Part shown: one piece after another, positions 34,101 to 42,355 of the stretch
Numbering within the stretch: position 1 is the stretch's first letter
Layout of the letters: the number at the start of each line of letters is the position of its first letter
Assembly: GCA_903932045.1 (NCBI GenBank)
Contig: CAIZES010000200.1
Span: 1-47,772 of the forward strand
DNA: 47,772 bases
Direction of reading: 5' to 3'
Source: an uncultured Silvanigrella sp.
GTDB taxonomy: Bacteria; Bdellovibrionota_B; Oligoflexia; Silvanigrellales; Silvanigrellaceae
Notes under the pieces: model-generated
What the model was told of the DNA's origin: nothing
The model's database searches: none
Seen by the model: the letters and a program-made list of their open reading frames with translations, nothing else
Position numbers and translations under genes: made by a program

Positions 34101-34495
34101 GATGTCGCACGCTCGGAGCTTGTCGACATACTCTTAGGTTCCAATGCGCTCGGTTGCACACGGACAGCGGCGACCGCATTTACTGGTTTATCGGCAACAG
34201 ATGCTGGTTTCTCGCTACGCTCCATCACAGAAGACGATGCATCTACACCTGCGGGAGGTATTTCTCCCATTTCCGGAGAACGACGGCGAATAACCATCTT
34301 AGACGCAGGCTTGCCAGCATCTTTCTCTGCAGATTTTCCAGTCTTAACAGCTGAGCGAAGCTTATCGGCTTCCGCATCGGAAATAGTGCTAAAGTGATTT
34401 TTCACTACAACGCCAAAATCTTGCAGCTTAACAATAGCGGTCTTTGTTTCAAGACCAAGTTCTTTCGCAATATCAAGAACCCTAATTCGACTCAT
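31160..34495 (-). CDS. infB: Translation initiation factor IF-2 with a large repetitive N-terminus
   Basis: 1111 residues; the family is typically 750-1000. GTPase that places fMet-tRNA on the 30S subunit. An N-terminal IF2_N helix bundle (1-60, VLDIAKELGLETKTAIVKLQDFG) is followed by about 450 low-complexity residues: ten perfect-to-near-perfect SAAQPQA/TAAQPQA units (about 170-240), then Gly/Gln/Pro/Arg-rich sequence. A second IF2_N domain lies near 525-580. The G domain shows GHVDHGKTSLLD (about 617-628), DTPGHEAF (about 661-668) and NKVD (about 715-718). Domains II-IV complete the protein. Upstream lie its own likely promoter and two hairpin/U-tract elements. Confidence 0.97.
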   Translation of the reverse strand: MSRIRVLDIAKELGLETKTAIVKLQDFGVVVKNHFSTISDAEADKLRSAVKTGKSAEKDAGKPASKMVIRRRSPEMGEIPPAGVDASSSVMERSEKPASVADKPVNAVAAVRVQPSALEPKSMSTSSERATSQQPSSSPVERVEIPSPAAEPIEVAKPFHSEVILESPASAAQPQASAAQPQASAAQPQASAAQPQASAAQPQASAAQPQASAAQPQASAAQPQATAAQPQATAAQPQASATGRSQGPTQAQASAQQLQTPAQAPKQTFSGAVIVRKAPVPTPQPAATYSAQGKPQVQTTLVSGSPGSRTYMRPADGNRQYTARPPGAGGAPQGQQGQQGQQTPGGRPAQGQRDDQRGGFTRPEGGRPFSPRPGFGPRPEGDQSGDRGNRFGSAGGGARFGGGAGAGAAGGRPTSFVTSDVLPTKEGGIRPRADRDRDRDRRGTEEEESRRHGKVKGRHDEFQDELLSEDFELPNSEGSEDGAAVGVRTVYAPIPNRKRGSGASAAARKREMRRAETANPTKASKKIVRVDASITVNDLAGELSVKVGAVIKTLMQFGMMASVNQALDFETATVVAQEFGFETQNTTVSIGDILSKKSGDTSAEPEVERAPVVTVMGHVDHGKTSLLDAIRKAEVAAGEAGGITQHIGAYQVTCNGQKITFLDTPGHEAFTAMRARGAQITDIVILVVAADDGVMPQTIEAINHAKSANVPIIVAINKVDKPGINIDRVQRELSQHGVTSEEWGGEHMFVQVSAKTKQGVDNLLESILLQSEVLELKARIAVPSSGVVVEAKLDKARGPVATVLITQGTLRVSDWIVAGTSYGRVRAMFSDRGEKLLEADPATPVEILGLDRVPAAGDQFNVVANDDVAKEAVAYRFEKARMGALAAEKKASVEDLMARMAQADSTTKELPLIIKGDTQGSVEAIKASVLKLNTDKVKTKIIHSAVGGVTETDVVFAKAAGALIIGFNVRPDRMAASIAEQDGIEIRCFSIIYELIDSVRLAMAGRLDPIRTEKVLGRAEIRSLFSVPKIGVIAGSFITDGKVIRNAHVRVVRDGTVVYTGRISSLKRFKDDAKEVLQGFECGLGVENYNDLKVSDVLEAFVIEETAATLN
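33778..33987. repeat. Ten 21-bp tandem repeats inside infB
   Basis: Ten copies of a 21-bp unit (GCTTGAGGCTGTGCTGCACTT and close variants on the + strand), 210 bp in all, encoding seven-residue SAAQPQA or TAAQPQA units. Copies differ at one or two positions, so expansion is recent. Length change is always in frame. Confidence 0.97.
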
Positions 34496-34525
34496 TCAAC
34501 CTCGCTCCCGTGCTGGAAAAACCGA

Positions 34526-34612
34526 CAAAAAAAACAGTCCCAGCCTGCCACTCGCGGCAGAAAAAAAACACCAACGCCCGAAACACGCCAAACGACTCTA
34601 TCGGGCGAGACT
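34526..34612 (-). terminator. Two tandem hairpin plus U8 elements in the infB leader
   Basis: In transcript order: hairpin A, CGCCCGA (minus; 34601-34607 with 34575-34581), followed after six bases by eight Ts (34568-34561); hairpin B, CTGCCGCGAGTGGCAG (34560-34545), followed after GCTGGGACTG by eight Ts (34533-34526). An alternative long pairing, CGCGGCA (34553-34559, + strand) with TGCCGCG (34613-34619), would disrupt hairpin B. The second T-run is only 31 bases from the infB ATG, so infB transcription must pass both. They act either as attenuators for infB or as terminators for the upstream operon. Confidence 0.7.
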
Positions 34613-34619
34613 TGCCGCG

Positions 34620-34648
34620 ACTGTAAAAGGCAATCAAGACTATGACAA
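34620..34648 (-). promoter_or_regulatory. Putative sigma-70 promoter of infB
   Basis: TTGTCA (34648-34643), 17-bp spacer, TACAGT (34625-34620). Start of transcription would fall near 34612, giving an infB leader of about 117 nt that contains both hairpin/U8 elements. Called by eye. Confidence 0.5.
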
Positions 34649-34692
34649 GAGGTTTGATGAAAAAAAATGAGCTGACCCCAAATTAGCTTGTG

Positions 34693-35175
34693 CTATGGAG
34701 TCAAAACGGCCAAGACACGACTTACAAACTCTTTTCGAGCCACCAAAAGAGCCTTCACATTCGCGTTGGAACCGAAAAGCCGTCCCAAGTCATCGCTCTT
34801 AGCATTCAGCCGACACAACAACAAACGTGCTCCGAAACGTTTTTGCATGTTCTCCGCTGAACGATAAAATCGCTCAGATCCGTCGTTGCTCAGCAAGAGA
34901 ATTCTGGAAACAGCAGCAAGACTTTTCTTGGAAACAACAGAACCGTTTTTTTCCAGGCCCAATTGTTCACGTTGAAGCAAAGTCTCAATTGCCTCAAGTC
35001 CTCCCACAAGTTGGCCGCTAGATCGCGCAGCCTGAAGTGCTTGCAAAAGAGCTTCAGAAAGATCGAGAATTGGAATCGAAACCACTCCACCTTGCCATAG
35101 CAATTCCCTGCTCCGGTTCAAAACCTTTTCAATTTTGTCCCAGTCCAACTCTTCAAGTACCCGTCTTTCAGACAC
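34693..35175 (-). CDS. L7Ae-like RNA-binding protein of the nusA-infB operon
   Basis: 160 residues from a GTG that overlaps the nusA stop by eight bases; there is no ATG in a sensible place. The position between nusA and infB is that of the YlxR(DUF448)/YlxQ(L7Ae) protein. The C-terminal 100 residues fit an L7Ae-like fold: ALLQALQAARSSGQLVGGLEAIETLL (about 37-62), ILLLSNDGSERFYRSAENMQ (about 87-106), then LGRLFGSNANVKALLVARKEFVSRVLAVL at the end. The DUF448 RxCxxCR-type half is not visible in this frame. Probable binder of kink-turn or ribosomal RNA; function in this operon is inferred. Confidence 0.62.
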   Translation of the reverse strand: MSERRVLEELDWDKIEKVLNRSRELLWQGGVVSIPILDLSEALLQALQAARSSGQLVGGLEAIETLLQREQLGLEKNGSVVSKKSLAAVSRILLLSNDGSERFYRSAENMQKRFGARLLLCRLNAKSDDLGRLFGSNANVKALLVARKEFVSRVLAVLTP

Positions 35176-36784
35176 CGACTTTTTTGGCTGCCTCGTCACG
35201 TAATTTTCCTGACAATTTTTGGGGCAAGCCTGTGCGATATGCAATATCCTCAACTTTGGTTTCGGATACACCCTGATAATCTGTGAATCCCGCCAGTTGG
35301 AGAACGGCTGCCGTATGCTCACCAACACCACGAATTTTCATCCAATACTGAAGCTTGTCCCCAGGAACACTCCGCACATCCACGCGCTCAGGATCCTGCA
35401 AGGGCCTCAATTTGGTTTTTTCAACAATATTCTGAATTTCACGTTCTTCGCCCGTATCATCTTCAGCTTCCGTACTAATAGCAGACTCGATATCAAACGG
35501 ATCAAAAAACGCGGCGGAAGCATCTTCTGTTTCTTCACGCCGACTCACACGAACAGCGAGTTCCTGCGCTCCAGCAATAACTGCATCGCATTCTTCTTGC
35601 GACAAGCGAACAAGACGCATCAAAACTTTTGGTTCCATACGAGCAATATCAGCAGGATCCTTGTAACCTTCGTTCACAAGAATCTCAGAGCGCATCTCTC
35701 CAAGAGAAGGTATTTGAGCAATAACCTTCTTATAATCTTGCATGAGCTCGCGCATCTTGGCTTCTGAACGAATATCAACTTTCCATCCTGTAAGCTGCGC
35801 CGCAAGACGTACATTCTGACCTCGCTTACCAATGGCCAACGAAAGCTGATCATCGGGGACAACGACTTCCATAGTATGTACGCGTTCGTTCACAATTACT
35901 TTCGTAACTTCTGCGGGAGCAAGTGCATTACAAACGAAACGAGCGGGATCGCGATCGAACAAAATAATATCAATCTTTTCGCCACGAAGCTCTTGAACAA
36001 TCGCCTGAACACGAGCACCCTTCATTCCTACACAGGCACCAACGGGGTCAACCGACGTTTCATTGCTAAACACCGCAATTTTAGAGCGACTTCCAGGATC
36101 GCGTGCCGCACTCTGAATTTCAACAATACCTTCAGCAATTTCAGCAACTTCTTGCTCAAACAAGCGAACAAGCATTTCAGGATCTGCACGAGAAAGTACA
36201 ACCTGTGGACCACGGGTCGATTTCTTGACATCCAAAACATAGCACGTAATTTTATCGCGAATTTTGTACTTCTCGTTTGGAATCTGCTCACGAGCAGGAA
36301 GAACGCCTTCGCAAGAACCCAAGTCAACAATAAGATCCGCCTTGTCAAAACGACGAACAATACCATTCACCAATTGATGTTTCTTTTCCCGAAAATCCCG
36401 AACAATACGTTCCTTGTCAGCATCACCCATTTTCTGAACGATAACCTGACGAGCAGACTGTGCCGCAATTCTGCCCAATTCTGCTGTTGACAGAGATTCA
36501 CCAACCTCATCGCCTATTTGAAGCGACTCATCCATTTTTACAGCTTCTGCGTAGGGGATTTCACGATGCACATTCACCGTTCCCGTGCCATCAACCACCA
36601 CACGATACTTGTACAGTTCAAATTCACGAGTTTCCTCGTTAAATTTCGCCTCAAATGAGCAGTCGCCATAATATTTTTTTGCGGCCGTCAGAAGCGCTTC
36701 CTTAAGCGCATTTATCAACAGCTGAGTGTCGATATTCGTTTCTTTTTCAACCGCTTCAAGAACCTGTTTTAAATCAACCTGCAT
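35168..36784 (-). CDS. nusA: Transcription termination/antitermination factor NusA
   Basis: 538 residues from the ATG eight bases after GGAG. Binds RNA polymerase and controls pausing, termination and antitermination. The N-terminal RNAP-binding domain (1-130) starts VDLKQVLEAVEKETNIDTQLLINALKEALLTAAKKYY, then S1 (about 135-200, VNGIVRRFDKADLIVDLG) and two KH domains (about 205-345: DPVGACVGMKGARVQAIVQELRGEKIDI, then LSLAIGKRGQNVRLAAQLTGW). An acidic C-terminal region with one helix-hairpin-helix-type end (TAAVLQLAGFTDYQGV) follows. A 182-bp spacer separates it from rimP. Confidence 0.96.
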   Translation of the reverse strand: MQVDLKQVLEAVEKETNIDTQLLINALKEALLTAAKKYYGDCSFEAKFNEETREFELYKYRVVVDGTGTVNVHREIPYAEAVKMDESLQIGDEVGESLSTAELGRIAAQSARQVIVQKMGDADKERIVRDFREKKHQLVNGIVRRFDKADLIVDLGSCEGVLPAREQIPNEKYKIRDKITCYVLDVKKSTRGPQVVLSRADPEMLVRLFEQEVAEIAEGIVEIQSAARDPGSRSKIAVFSNETSVDPVGACVGMKGARVQAIVQELRGEKIDIILFDRDPARFVCNALAPAEVTKVIVNERVHTMEVVVPDDQLSLAIGKRGQNVRLAAQLTGWKVDIRSEAKMRELMQDYKKVIAQIPSLGEMRSEILVNEGYKDPADIARMEPKVLMRLVRLSQEECDAVIAGAQELAVRVSRREETEDASAAFFDPFDIESAISTEAEDDTGEEREIQNIVEKTKLRPLQDPERVDVRSVPGDKLQYWMKIRGVGEHTAAVLQLAGFTDYQGVSETKVEDIAYRTGLPQKLSGKLRDEAAKKVGV

Positions 36785-36966
36785 TGGACACACTCCAAAA
36801 ACAAATTCCGCCCGCCTCCATCCTCCGTCTCAACAACAGGGCTCAGGAGTGACTCTGCATTTCGTGCTTCCTGGAAATAGGAAACCACCCGGGGAAATCA
36901 TGCGAACAATTCCGTCTCAATATCGCTATCGAAAGGATTTGTCACGCCTGAGACAGGGAAAAACGC

Positions 36967-37551
36967 CTAGGCATTCTTCACCCGCTTCTTGGACGCTTTT
37001 TTCGATCCATCCAAAAGCCCACGATCAAGAAGTGCCTCGGCACGACGAACACTTGAAACAGGCACCACATAGCAATTCGTCCCTTCACACAAGCGTATCG
37101 CGGGTTCATTGCCGTTAGTTTCTATTCCATCCAAAATCATGACATACTTTCGACGATTTTCAATACGCTCCCATGTTTCTACTGACACCCAGCATCCCAA
37201 CATGGTTTCGAAGTCGGACACCTCGCGCAAACGAGGATTGATTCCAGCAGACCCTACCTCAAAGGAAAGTTCGTCACCAAAGTCTTGAAAAACACCCTTT
37301 TCCATAAGGTAATGATGCACTGCAGCGCATTCATCGAGAAGAAGCCCTTTCATGCGCCCAAGCTTCGGATGCTGAAGGCCCTTGTCCAAAAAAACTTGAA
37401 CCGTAAAAACGCCTTCAACAGTTGAAAAATCCCAGTCGCGAACCTGAATCTGTCCTTTTTCGGGAAAAGAACCAAGTCGCTCCCGAATCAGGGTCAAAAA
37501 ACCTCGGTGATTCAGAGGATTCAATTGAGAAGGATGTGAGAAAACAGTCAC
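36967..37551 (-). CDS. rimP: Ribosome maturation factor RimP
   Basis: 194 residues from a GTG five bases after GAGG and 12 bp after the rho stop. A 30S assembly factor. Divergent but recognisable: the central DELSFEVGSAGINPRLREVSDFETMLGCWVSVE (about 95-127) matches the RimP 'LEVSSPGLDRPL...F.R..G..V.V' core, and RRKYVMILDGIE follows as in the C-terminal SH3-like domain. It stands in the rimP position before nusA. The tail is Lys-rich. Confidence 0.8.
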   Translation of the reverse strand: MTVFSHPSQLNPLNHRGFLTLIRERLGSFPEKGQIQVRDWDFSTVEGVFTVQVFLDKGLQHPKLGRMKGLLLDECAAVHHYLMEKGVFQDFGDELSFEVGSAGINPRLREVSDFETMLGCWVSVETWERIENRRKYVMILDGIETNGNEPAIRLCEGTNCYVVPVSSVRRAEALLDRGLLDGSKKASKKRVKNA

Positions 37552-37563
37552 ACTATATCCTCA

Positions 37564-39321
37564 CTATCCGTTCATTGCAGCAAGGAATTCAGCATTGCTG
37601 TCGGTACGTTCCATGCGAGAAATCAAGAATTCCATAGATTCCACCGGAGTCATAGGATGAATAACCTTACGCAAAACCCAAAGACGGTTCAAAACATCCT
37701 TTTCAAGAAGCAGGTCTTCACGACGCGTCCCTGATTTGTTCACGTCAATTGCAGGCCAAATGCGGCGCTCTGCCAAGCGACGATCCAAAATGAGTTCCAT
37801 GTTTCCGGTGCCTTTGAATTCTTCAAAAATCACTTCATCCATGCGGCTTCCAGTTTCGATAAGTGCCGTTGCAATAATCGTAAGGCTTCCACCCTCTTCA
37901 ACATTTCGAGCCGCACCAAAGAACCGCTTTGGCTTGTGCAAAGCATTTGCATCCACACCACCGGTAAGAATTTTTCCGCTTGGCGGAACAACGGAATTGT
38001 ACGCACGAGCTAAGCGAGTTATTGAGTCAAGAAGAATCACTACATCTTTTTTGTGCTCAACCAACCGTTTTGCTTTCTCAATAACCATCTCGGCCACCTG
38101 AACGTGACGAGTAGCAGGTTCATCAAAAGTGGAACTCACAACTTCACCCTTAACTGTGCGCTCCATTTCAGTAACTTCCTCAGGACGTTCATCAATAAGA
38201 AGAACTATGAGGACCACATTAGGATGATTCGAAGAAATGGCATTAGCAATGTTCTGCAATAGAACGGTCTTACCAGCGCGTGGAGGCGCAACGATAAGCG
38301 CGCGTTGTCCCATTCCCACTGGACACAACAGATCCATCACCCGCGTGCTCAATGGTTCAGCACCGTATTCCATTTTAAAGCGGCGATCTGGGTGAATGGT
38401 GGTCAGGTTGTCAAAGAGAATTTTGTCACCAGAAAGATCTGGTGCTTCCATATTAACGGTCTCAACCTTAAGCAGAGCAAAATATCGTTCGTTATCTTTC
38501 GGCGGACGAATTTGCCCCGACACTGTGTCGCCGGTCCGCAAATTGAAACGACGAATTTGAGATGGAGAAACATAGATATCATCAGGACCTGGAAGATAAT
38601 TATAGTCAGGCGCACGCAAGAAACCAAATCCATCAGGAAGAGTTTCCAACACACCTTCCGAAAATACAACGCCATTTCGAGCGGCCTGAGCCTCCAGGAG
38701 TGCGAAAACAAGATCCTGCTTTCGCAGATTAACTGCCCCCTCGATACCCATTTCCTTGGCCATAGCAACAAGCTCAGAAATGTGTTTTTCTTTAATTTCT
38801 TTCAAGTTCATCAAGGGAACATCGCGGTTAAATTCCGGTTCCTTTTCGTCAACCTGAGGAAGACCAGAGTACTGTCGCTTAAACTGCCCGCCCTGAAAAC
38901 CAGCGCCGTGCTTAAAATTGGCGCCAGTTTGACGCTGCTGTCCCCCATGATTGGCATGACCCTGAGGACGGAGACCCCTATCGCGCATTTGACCTGCAGC
39001 CTGACCGGAAGGTCCGCCTTGTCCCGGATGTCCACCTTCACGACGTGCAGCCCCGCTCGGAGAGAAAACACGACGTTCACCCTCTTTGCGAGGAGGAGGC
39101 GTCAAAGAAGAAATCCCAGAAGATTCATCGGAAGGCAAAGCTTCTAACGTAGGCCCCACTGTAGGCCCCACCGTAGGCTCCGCCTCAGGGCGAACCTCTT
39201 CTGCAGAAGGCTCCTCGGCTCGAGGAGGTTCACTAGAGCGAACAATTCGCCTTGGAAGCCGACTGGGTTTCGTTTCGGTAATCAACGCACTATTCTCAAC
39301 ATTCTTCGTATCTTCTGTCAT
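37564..39321 (-). CDS. rho: Transcription termination factor Rho with a long N-terminal insert
   Basis: About 585 residues from the ATG at 39321, against about 420 in E. coli. No ribosome binding site is strong here, and ATGs at 39333 and further upstream are possible. After an N-terminal segment with PTVG repeats comes a Gly/Gln/Arg/Asn-rich low-complexity stretch (about 75-165), then the Rho N domain ([22 protein letters not shown]), the RNA-binding cold-shock-like domain ([38 protein letters not shown]) and the ATPase with Walker [10 protein letters not shown] (about 345), [17 protein letters not shown] and the R-loop region. It leads rimP-nusA. The stop is TAG-TGA in tandem. Confidence 0.96.
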   Translation of the reverse strand: MTEDTKNVENSALITETKPSRLPRRIVRSSEPPRAEEPSAEEVRPEAEPTVGPTVGPTLEALPSDESSGISSLTPPPRKEGERRVFSPSGAARREGGHPGQGGPSGQAAGQMRDRGLRPQGHANHGGQQRQTGANFKHGAGFQGGQFKRQYSGLPQVDEKEPEFNRDVPLMNLKEIKEKHISELVAMAKEMGIEGAVNLRKQDLVFALLEAQAARNGVVFSEGVLETLPDGFGFLRAPDYNYLPGPDDIYVSPSQIRRFNLRTGDTVSGQIRPPKDNERYFALLKVETVNMEAPDLSGDKILFDNLTTIHPDRRFKMEYGAEPLSTRVMDLLCPVGMGQRALIVAPPRAGKTVLLQNIANAISSNHPNVVLIVLLIDERPEEVTEMERTVKGEVVSSTFDEPATRHVQVAEMVIEKAKRLVEHKKDVVILLDSITRLARAYNSVVPPSGKILTGGVDANALHKPKRFFGAARNVEEGGSLTIIATALIETGSRMDEVIFEEFKGTGNMELILDRRLAERRIWPAIDVNKSGTRREDLLLEKDVLNRLWVLRKVIHPMTPVESMEFLISRMERTDSNAEFLAAMNG

Positions 39322-39635
39322 GAAAACTACCATTGAAGGGGAAGTTGGAGGGATCATCACTATGATGAAAAAACCACATAAAAACAATCAGCTGCGGAAA
39401 CGACAGGACGTCAGAACAAAATCCCGCAGGCGAGACATGCTAACCAGAATATCGAAAAAGATGCAAGGGGTTTCGGAAATTTGTCGGCCAATTTCAATAG
39501 GGCGTGCCAAGCATAACGCACAAGGCGACACAGAAACATGCCAGAGCCCCGACACACATCTCCAAGAAATCTCAATTTCTACACAAATACACCGAGACTA
39601 ACGGAGTGAAAAAAAATCAAGGAGTGACAAAAAAG

Positions 39636-42326
39636 ATGCGTCACCGTTCCGTTCCATCCATCCACACTCAAAAGTACATACCCCTTGAAGATCGTGTGTT
39701 CATCTATTCCTTCTTTATTCTTTCAACGATTCTTTTCGTCACCTTTCAAATCAACGCATATATTCAAAACGAACATCTTTCCGAAACTCAAGAGAAAGAA
39801 ATCGTAGAGGCAATCACAGTTATCTTGGACGCCAACATTCCGAACAAACAAACAGCACTCCCAAAAGAATTCTCAAAAAATTCTCAAGAACATTCTGGCC
39901 AAAACCTTGGAATCGTCTCCCCATCCGAATACGCAAGCATTTGTGAAGGACAAGTATTTCCCTGCACCATTGCAACTGCAAACGGTAAGTTTTTTCTCCT
40001 CAAAACCCAAACGCGCCTATCGGCAAACAAAACCCTCGCAATTTCAAAATCCACTATTGACTCTCTGGTTTCAAAACCCATGAGTCAATTCAAAATTCTA
40101 CTGTTAACACTGGGCATTGCTACAGCTTTTTCCGTTACCACACGACTCCTTCTGCATGCCATAGTTTTCAAAAACCTCGACAAAATCACAAAAGTTATTT
40201 TTGCACGCAGAATTTTCGAAGCTACGGGGAGCATAGCAAAAGATTTTAGCGGGCGAGAAATTGATGGCCGAATCCATTTTTTCACATCCAATTTCACAAA
40301 ATTACGTACGTTGTTACAAAGAATACTCGACAAACTTTTCTCAAAAAATCAAACATGGCAGGTGCCCATACGAAATTTTCAAACAATTACTCTCACCAGA
40401 ACCCCTGAACCGCCAAAAATTCCACTAGAAGAATTTTCAAACGACGAACTCGGAAGACTTGCCCTTGCGCTCGAAGAAGACAATCAAAAGCAGCAGCTAT
40501 ACGAGCAACTTTTTGAAGGACTTCTGGAAAAAATACCAATGCCAATCATCGCTACAGCGCGAGACGGTAGTTTCTTTCTCGTTAATCAACGCTTTCACGA
40601 AATATTCCCGGCACAAGAAGGCAATGGTTCCCAACAAGAAAAAGTCTCAAACGCAAAAACCAGTTCAAATCTTGCAATACCCGAAGACCTTATTGCAGCC
40701 GCAATTAGAGTCCTCGATCAAAGATCACCTCGCGTTTTTGCCAAGGAATACACATTTCGGACAATTAAAAATACTAAAACATACCCGGTATCAATAACAA
40801 CTTTATCAAAATTTGGAAAACGAGTTGCAATCATCTGCATTCACGAAAACCTGTCTTCCGAAGCAACCATTGCACGTAACGCTCTCCGGTCAATCTCTAG
40901 CAGACAACTCGACATTGCCCAGCAATTGACAGAGAAAATCAATGTACTCCATGAAAATCAGGCCAAAACAAGCCTACATATTCACAGTGAAGCACTAACT
41001 GATCTTATCAACACCCAACTCGATATCCTGCACAATGGATCGGAAGAAATCACACATGACGTTGTCGAATTCTCGCTTCCACAATTACTCGCATCCGTAG
41101 CACGAATTGTGGAACCTAACCCCGTTGAAATAAATATCGACCCAGAAATCCCTCGAAAGATAGTCAGCAGCCCGAGTCACATTAAACACTTTCTTATTGC
41201 GGTACTTCACGAGTTCTTCATCCTAAATCGAACCACAGCAAGAATCATTGCAAACTATTCACTAGAAGAATCCATTCTAGAGATTTCCGTTTCTGCCGCC
41301 GAAAAGGCAAATCGAATTCAAGACGCAAGCAATATTGATCTCTTGAGGTTCCTTGCTCGTTCATATCAAATCGCGCTTGCTGAGAAACCTGAAAATGCAC
41401 GCGAGTTTGTTGGGTTTTCATCTTCCGCGAAAATCTCGCACAACAAACAAGACATTCCCTTCACAATGCTGAGCAGCCTCAAAAGCAAGAAACTACTCGT
41501 CGTCGTTGCTTCACCAGAGTCGTGCAACCAACCAGTAGAGGTTATCAAAAGCTCTGGTTCCTCCGAAATCATCCTACAAGATTTTCCAACATTCAGAAGC
41601 AGCACCAACAACTTTTCTCTCTACGACGCTGCAATTCTCCTTTCCGGGGCACTGCTTTGGCAAAATGACCAAGATCTCCTCAGAATTGCAGATGTTTTAA
41701 AAGAAAAATCCGTGCCAATTCTTCTCATTCCTCAAACACCTCGCAGAGGAGATTCCGCAGAGGCCACAAAATTTGGATTCTCCGGTTATCTTCGAAGGCC
41801 ATTTTCCACCGTTGAACTACAAGAAATTCTTTTCACTCTTTGCAACAAAGAAACTCTTGGAAAAGCGTTTCCCAAAGGGATTATCACGCGATATGCTGCA
41901 AACGAGTTGTCCAGAACGACACATCAAGTGATCGTTGCCACTCTGTTTTCACAAGATGAACCAATAGCGAAGACAATCCTGGCAAGCCTCACGTCCATCG
42001 GATTCACTGGTGCCATAGCAATAGGAATACATGACATTATTCGACAACTCTTCGACTTAGAAAAGGCAATTCTTTTTTATCCTTCCTGCATAACCACCGG
42101 ACAAAAACGCCAACTCACCATTGCCACTGAAGGAAGAGTAACTTTTGCTTACGATTCACCCAAACACGAACTGATGGAAGATTCAGTCACAGCACTCCAA
42201 AACAGTACTGTGTTCGTTACTCCACCGTACACAAAAGAACGTATACTCAAGTACATTCAGGGCTCACTAGAAAACCTACCAAACGAAGAACCGGCGCATT
42301 CTGCAAGAAAGCGCCGGCAAGGATAA
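39636..42326 (+). CDS. Degenerate hybrid histidine kinase with two pseudo-receivers
   Basis: 896 residues from the ATG at 39636 (GGAG 11 bases upstream; a GTG four codons earlier is possible). Two transmembrane helices (about 22-42 and 150-172) flank a periplasmic region with a Cys pair (CEGQVFPC). A PAS-like domain (about 320-450, LEKIPMPIIATARDGSFFLVNQRF) follows. Next is a region laid out like DHp plus ATPase (about 455-615), but the H-box has no clear HExxxP and the ATPase N, G1 and G2 boxes cannot be found. Two receiver-like domains end the protein (about 620-745 and 765-880). Both lack the phosphoacceptor Asp (AILLSG, AILFYPS), and the first has Arg for Lys (GYLRRPF). Probably a non-catalytic signalling scaffold. 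Confidence 0.72.
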   Translation: MRHRSVPSIHTQKYIPLEDRVFIYSFFILSTILFVTFQINAYIQNEHLSETQEKEIVEAITVILDANIPNKQTALPKEFSKNSQEHSGQNLGIVSPSEYASICEGQVFPCTIATANGKFFLLKTQTRLSANKTLAISKSTIDSLVSKPMSQFKILLLTLGIATAFSVTTRLLLHAIVFKNLDKITKVIFARRIFEATGSIAKDFSGREIDGRIHFFTSNFTKLRTLLQRILDKLFSKNQTWQVPIRNFQTITLTRTPEPPKIPLEEFSNDELGRLALALEEDNQKQQLYEQLFEGLLEKIPMPIIATARDGSFFLVNQRFHEIFPAQEGNGSQQEKVSNAKTSSNLAIPEDLIAAAIRVLDQRSPRVFAKEYTFRTIKNTKTYPVSITTLSKFGKRVAIICIHENLSSEATIARNALRSISSRQLDIAQQLTEKINVLHENQAKTSLHIHSEALTDLINTQLDILHNGSEEITHDVVEFSLPQLLASVARIVEPNPVEINIDPEIPRKIVSSPSHIKHFLIAVLHEFFILNRTTARIIANYSLEESILEISVSAAEKANRIQDASNIDLLRFLARSYQIALAEKPENAREFVGFSSSAKISHNKQDIPFTMLSSLKSKKLLVVVASPESCNQPVEVIKSSGSSEIILQDFPTFRSSTNNFSLYDAAILLSGALLWQNDQDLLRIADVLKEKSVPILLIPQTPRRGDSAEATKFGFSGYLRRPFSTVELQEILFTLCNKETLGKAFPKGIITRYAANELSRTTHQVIVATLFSQDEPIAKTILASLTSIGFTGAIAIGIHDIIRQLFDLEKAILFYPSCITTGQKRQLTIATEGRVTFAYDSPKHELMEDSVTALQNSTVFVTPPYTKERILKYIQGSLENLPNEEPAHSARKRRQG

Positions 42327-42355
42327 GTGCCTCAAAGACTCAATTCCAATATTTT

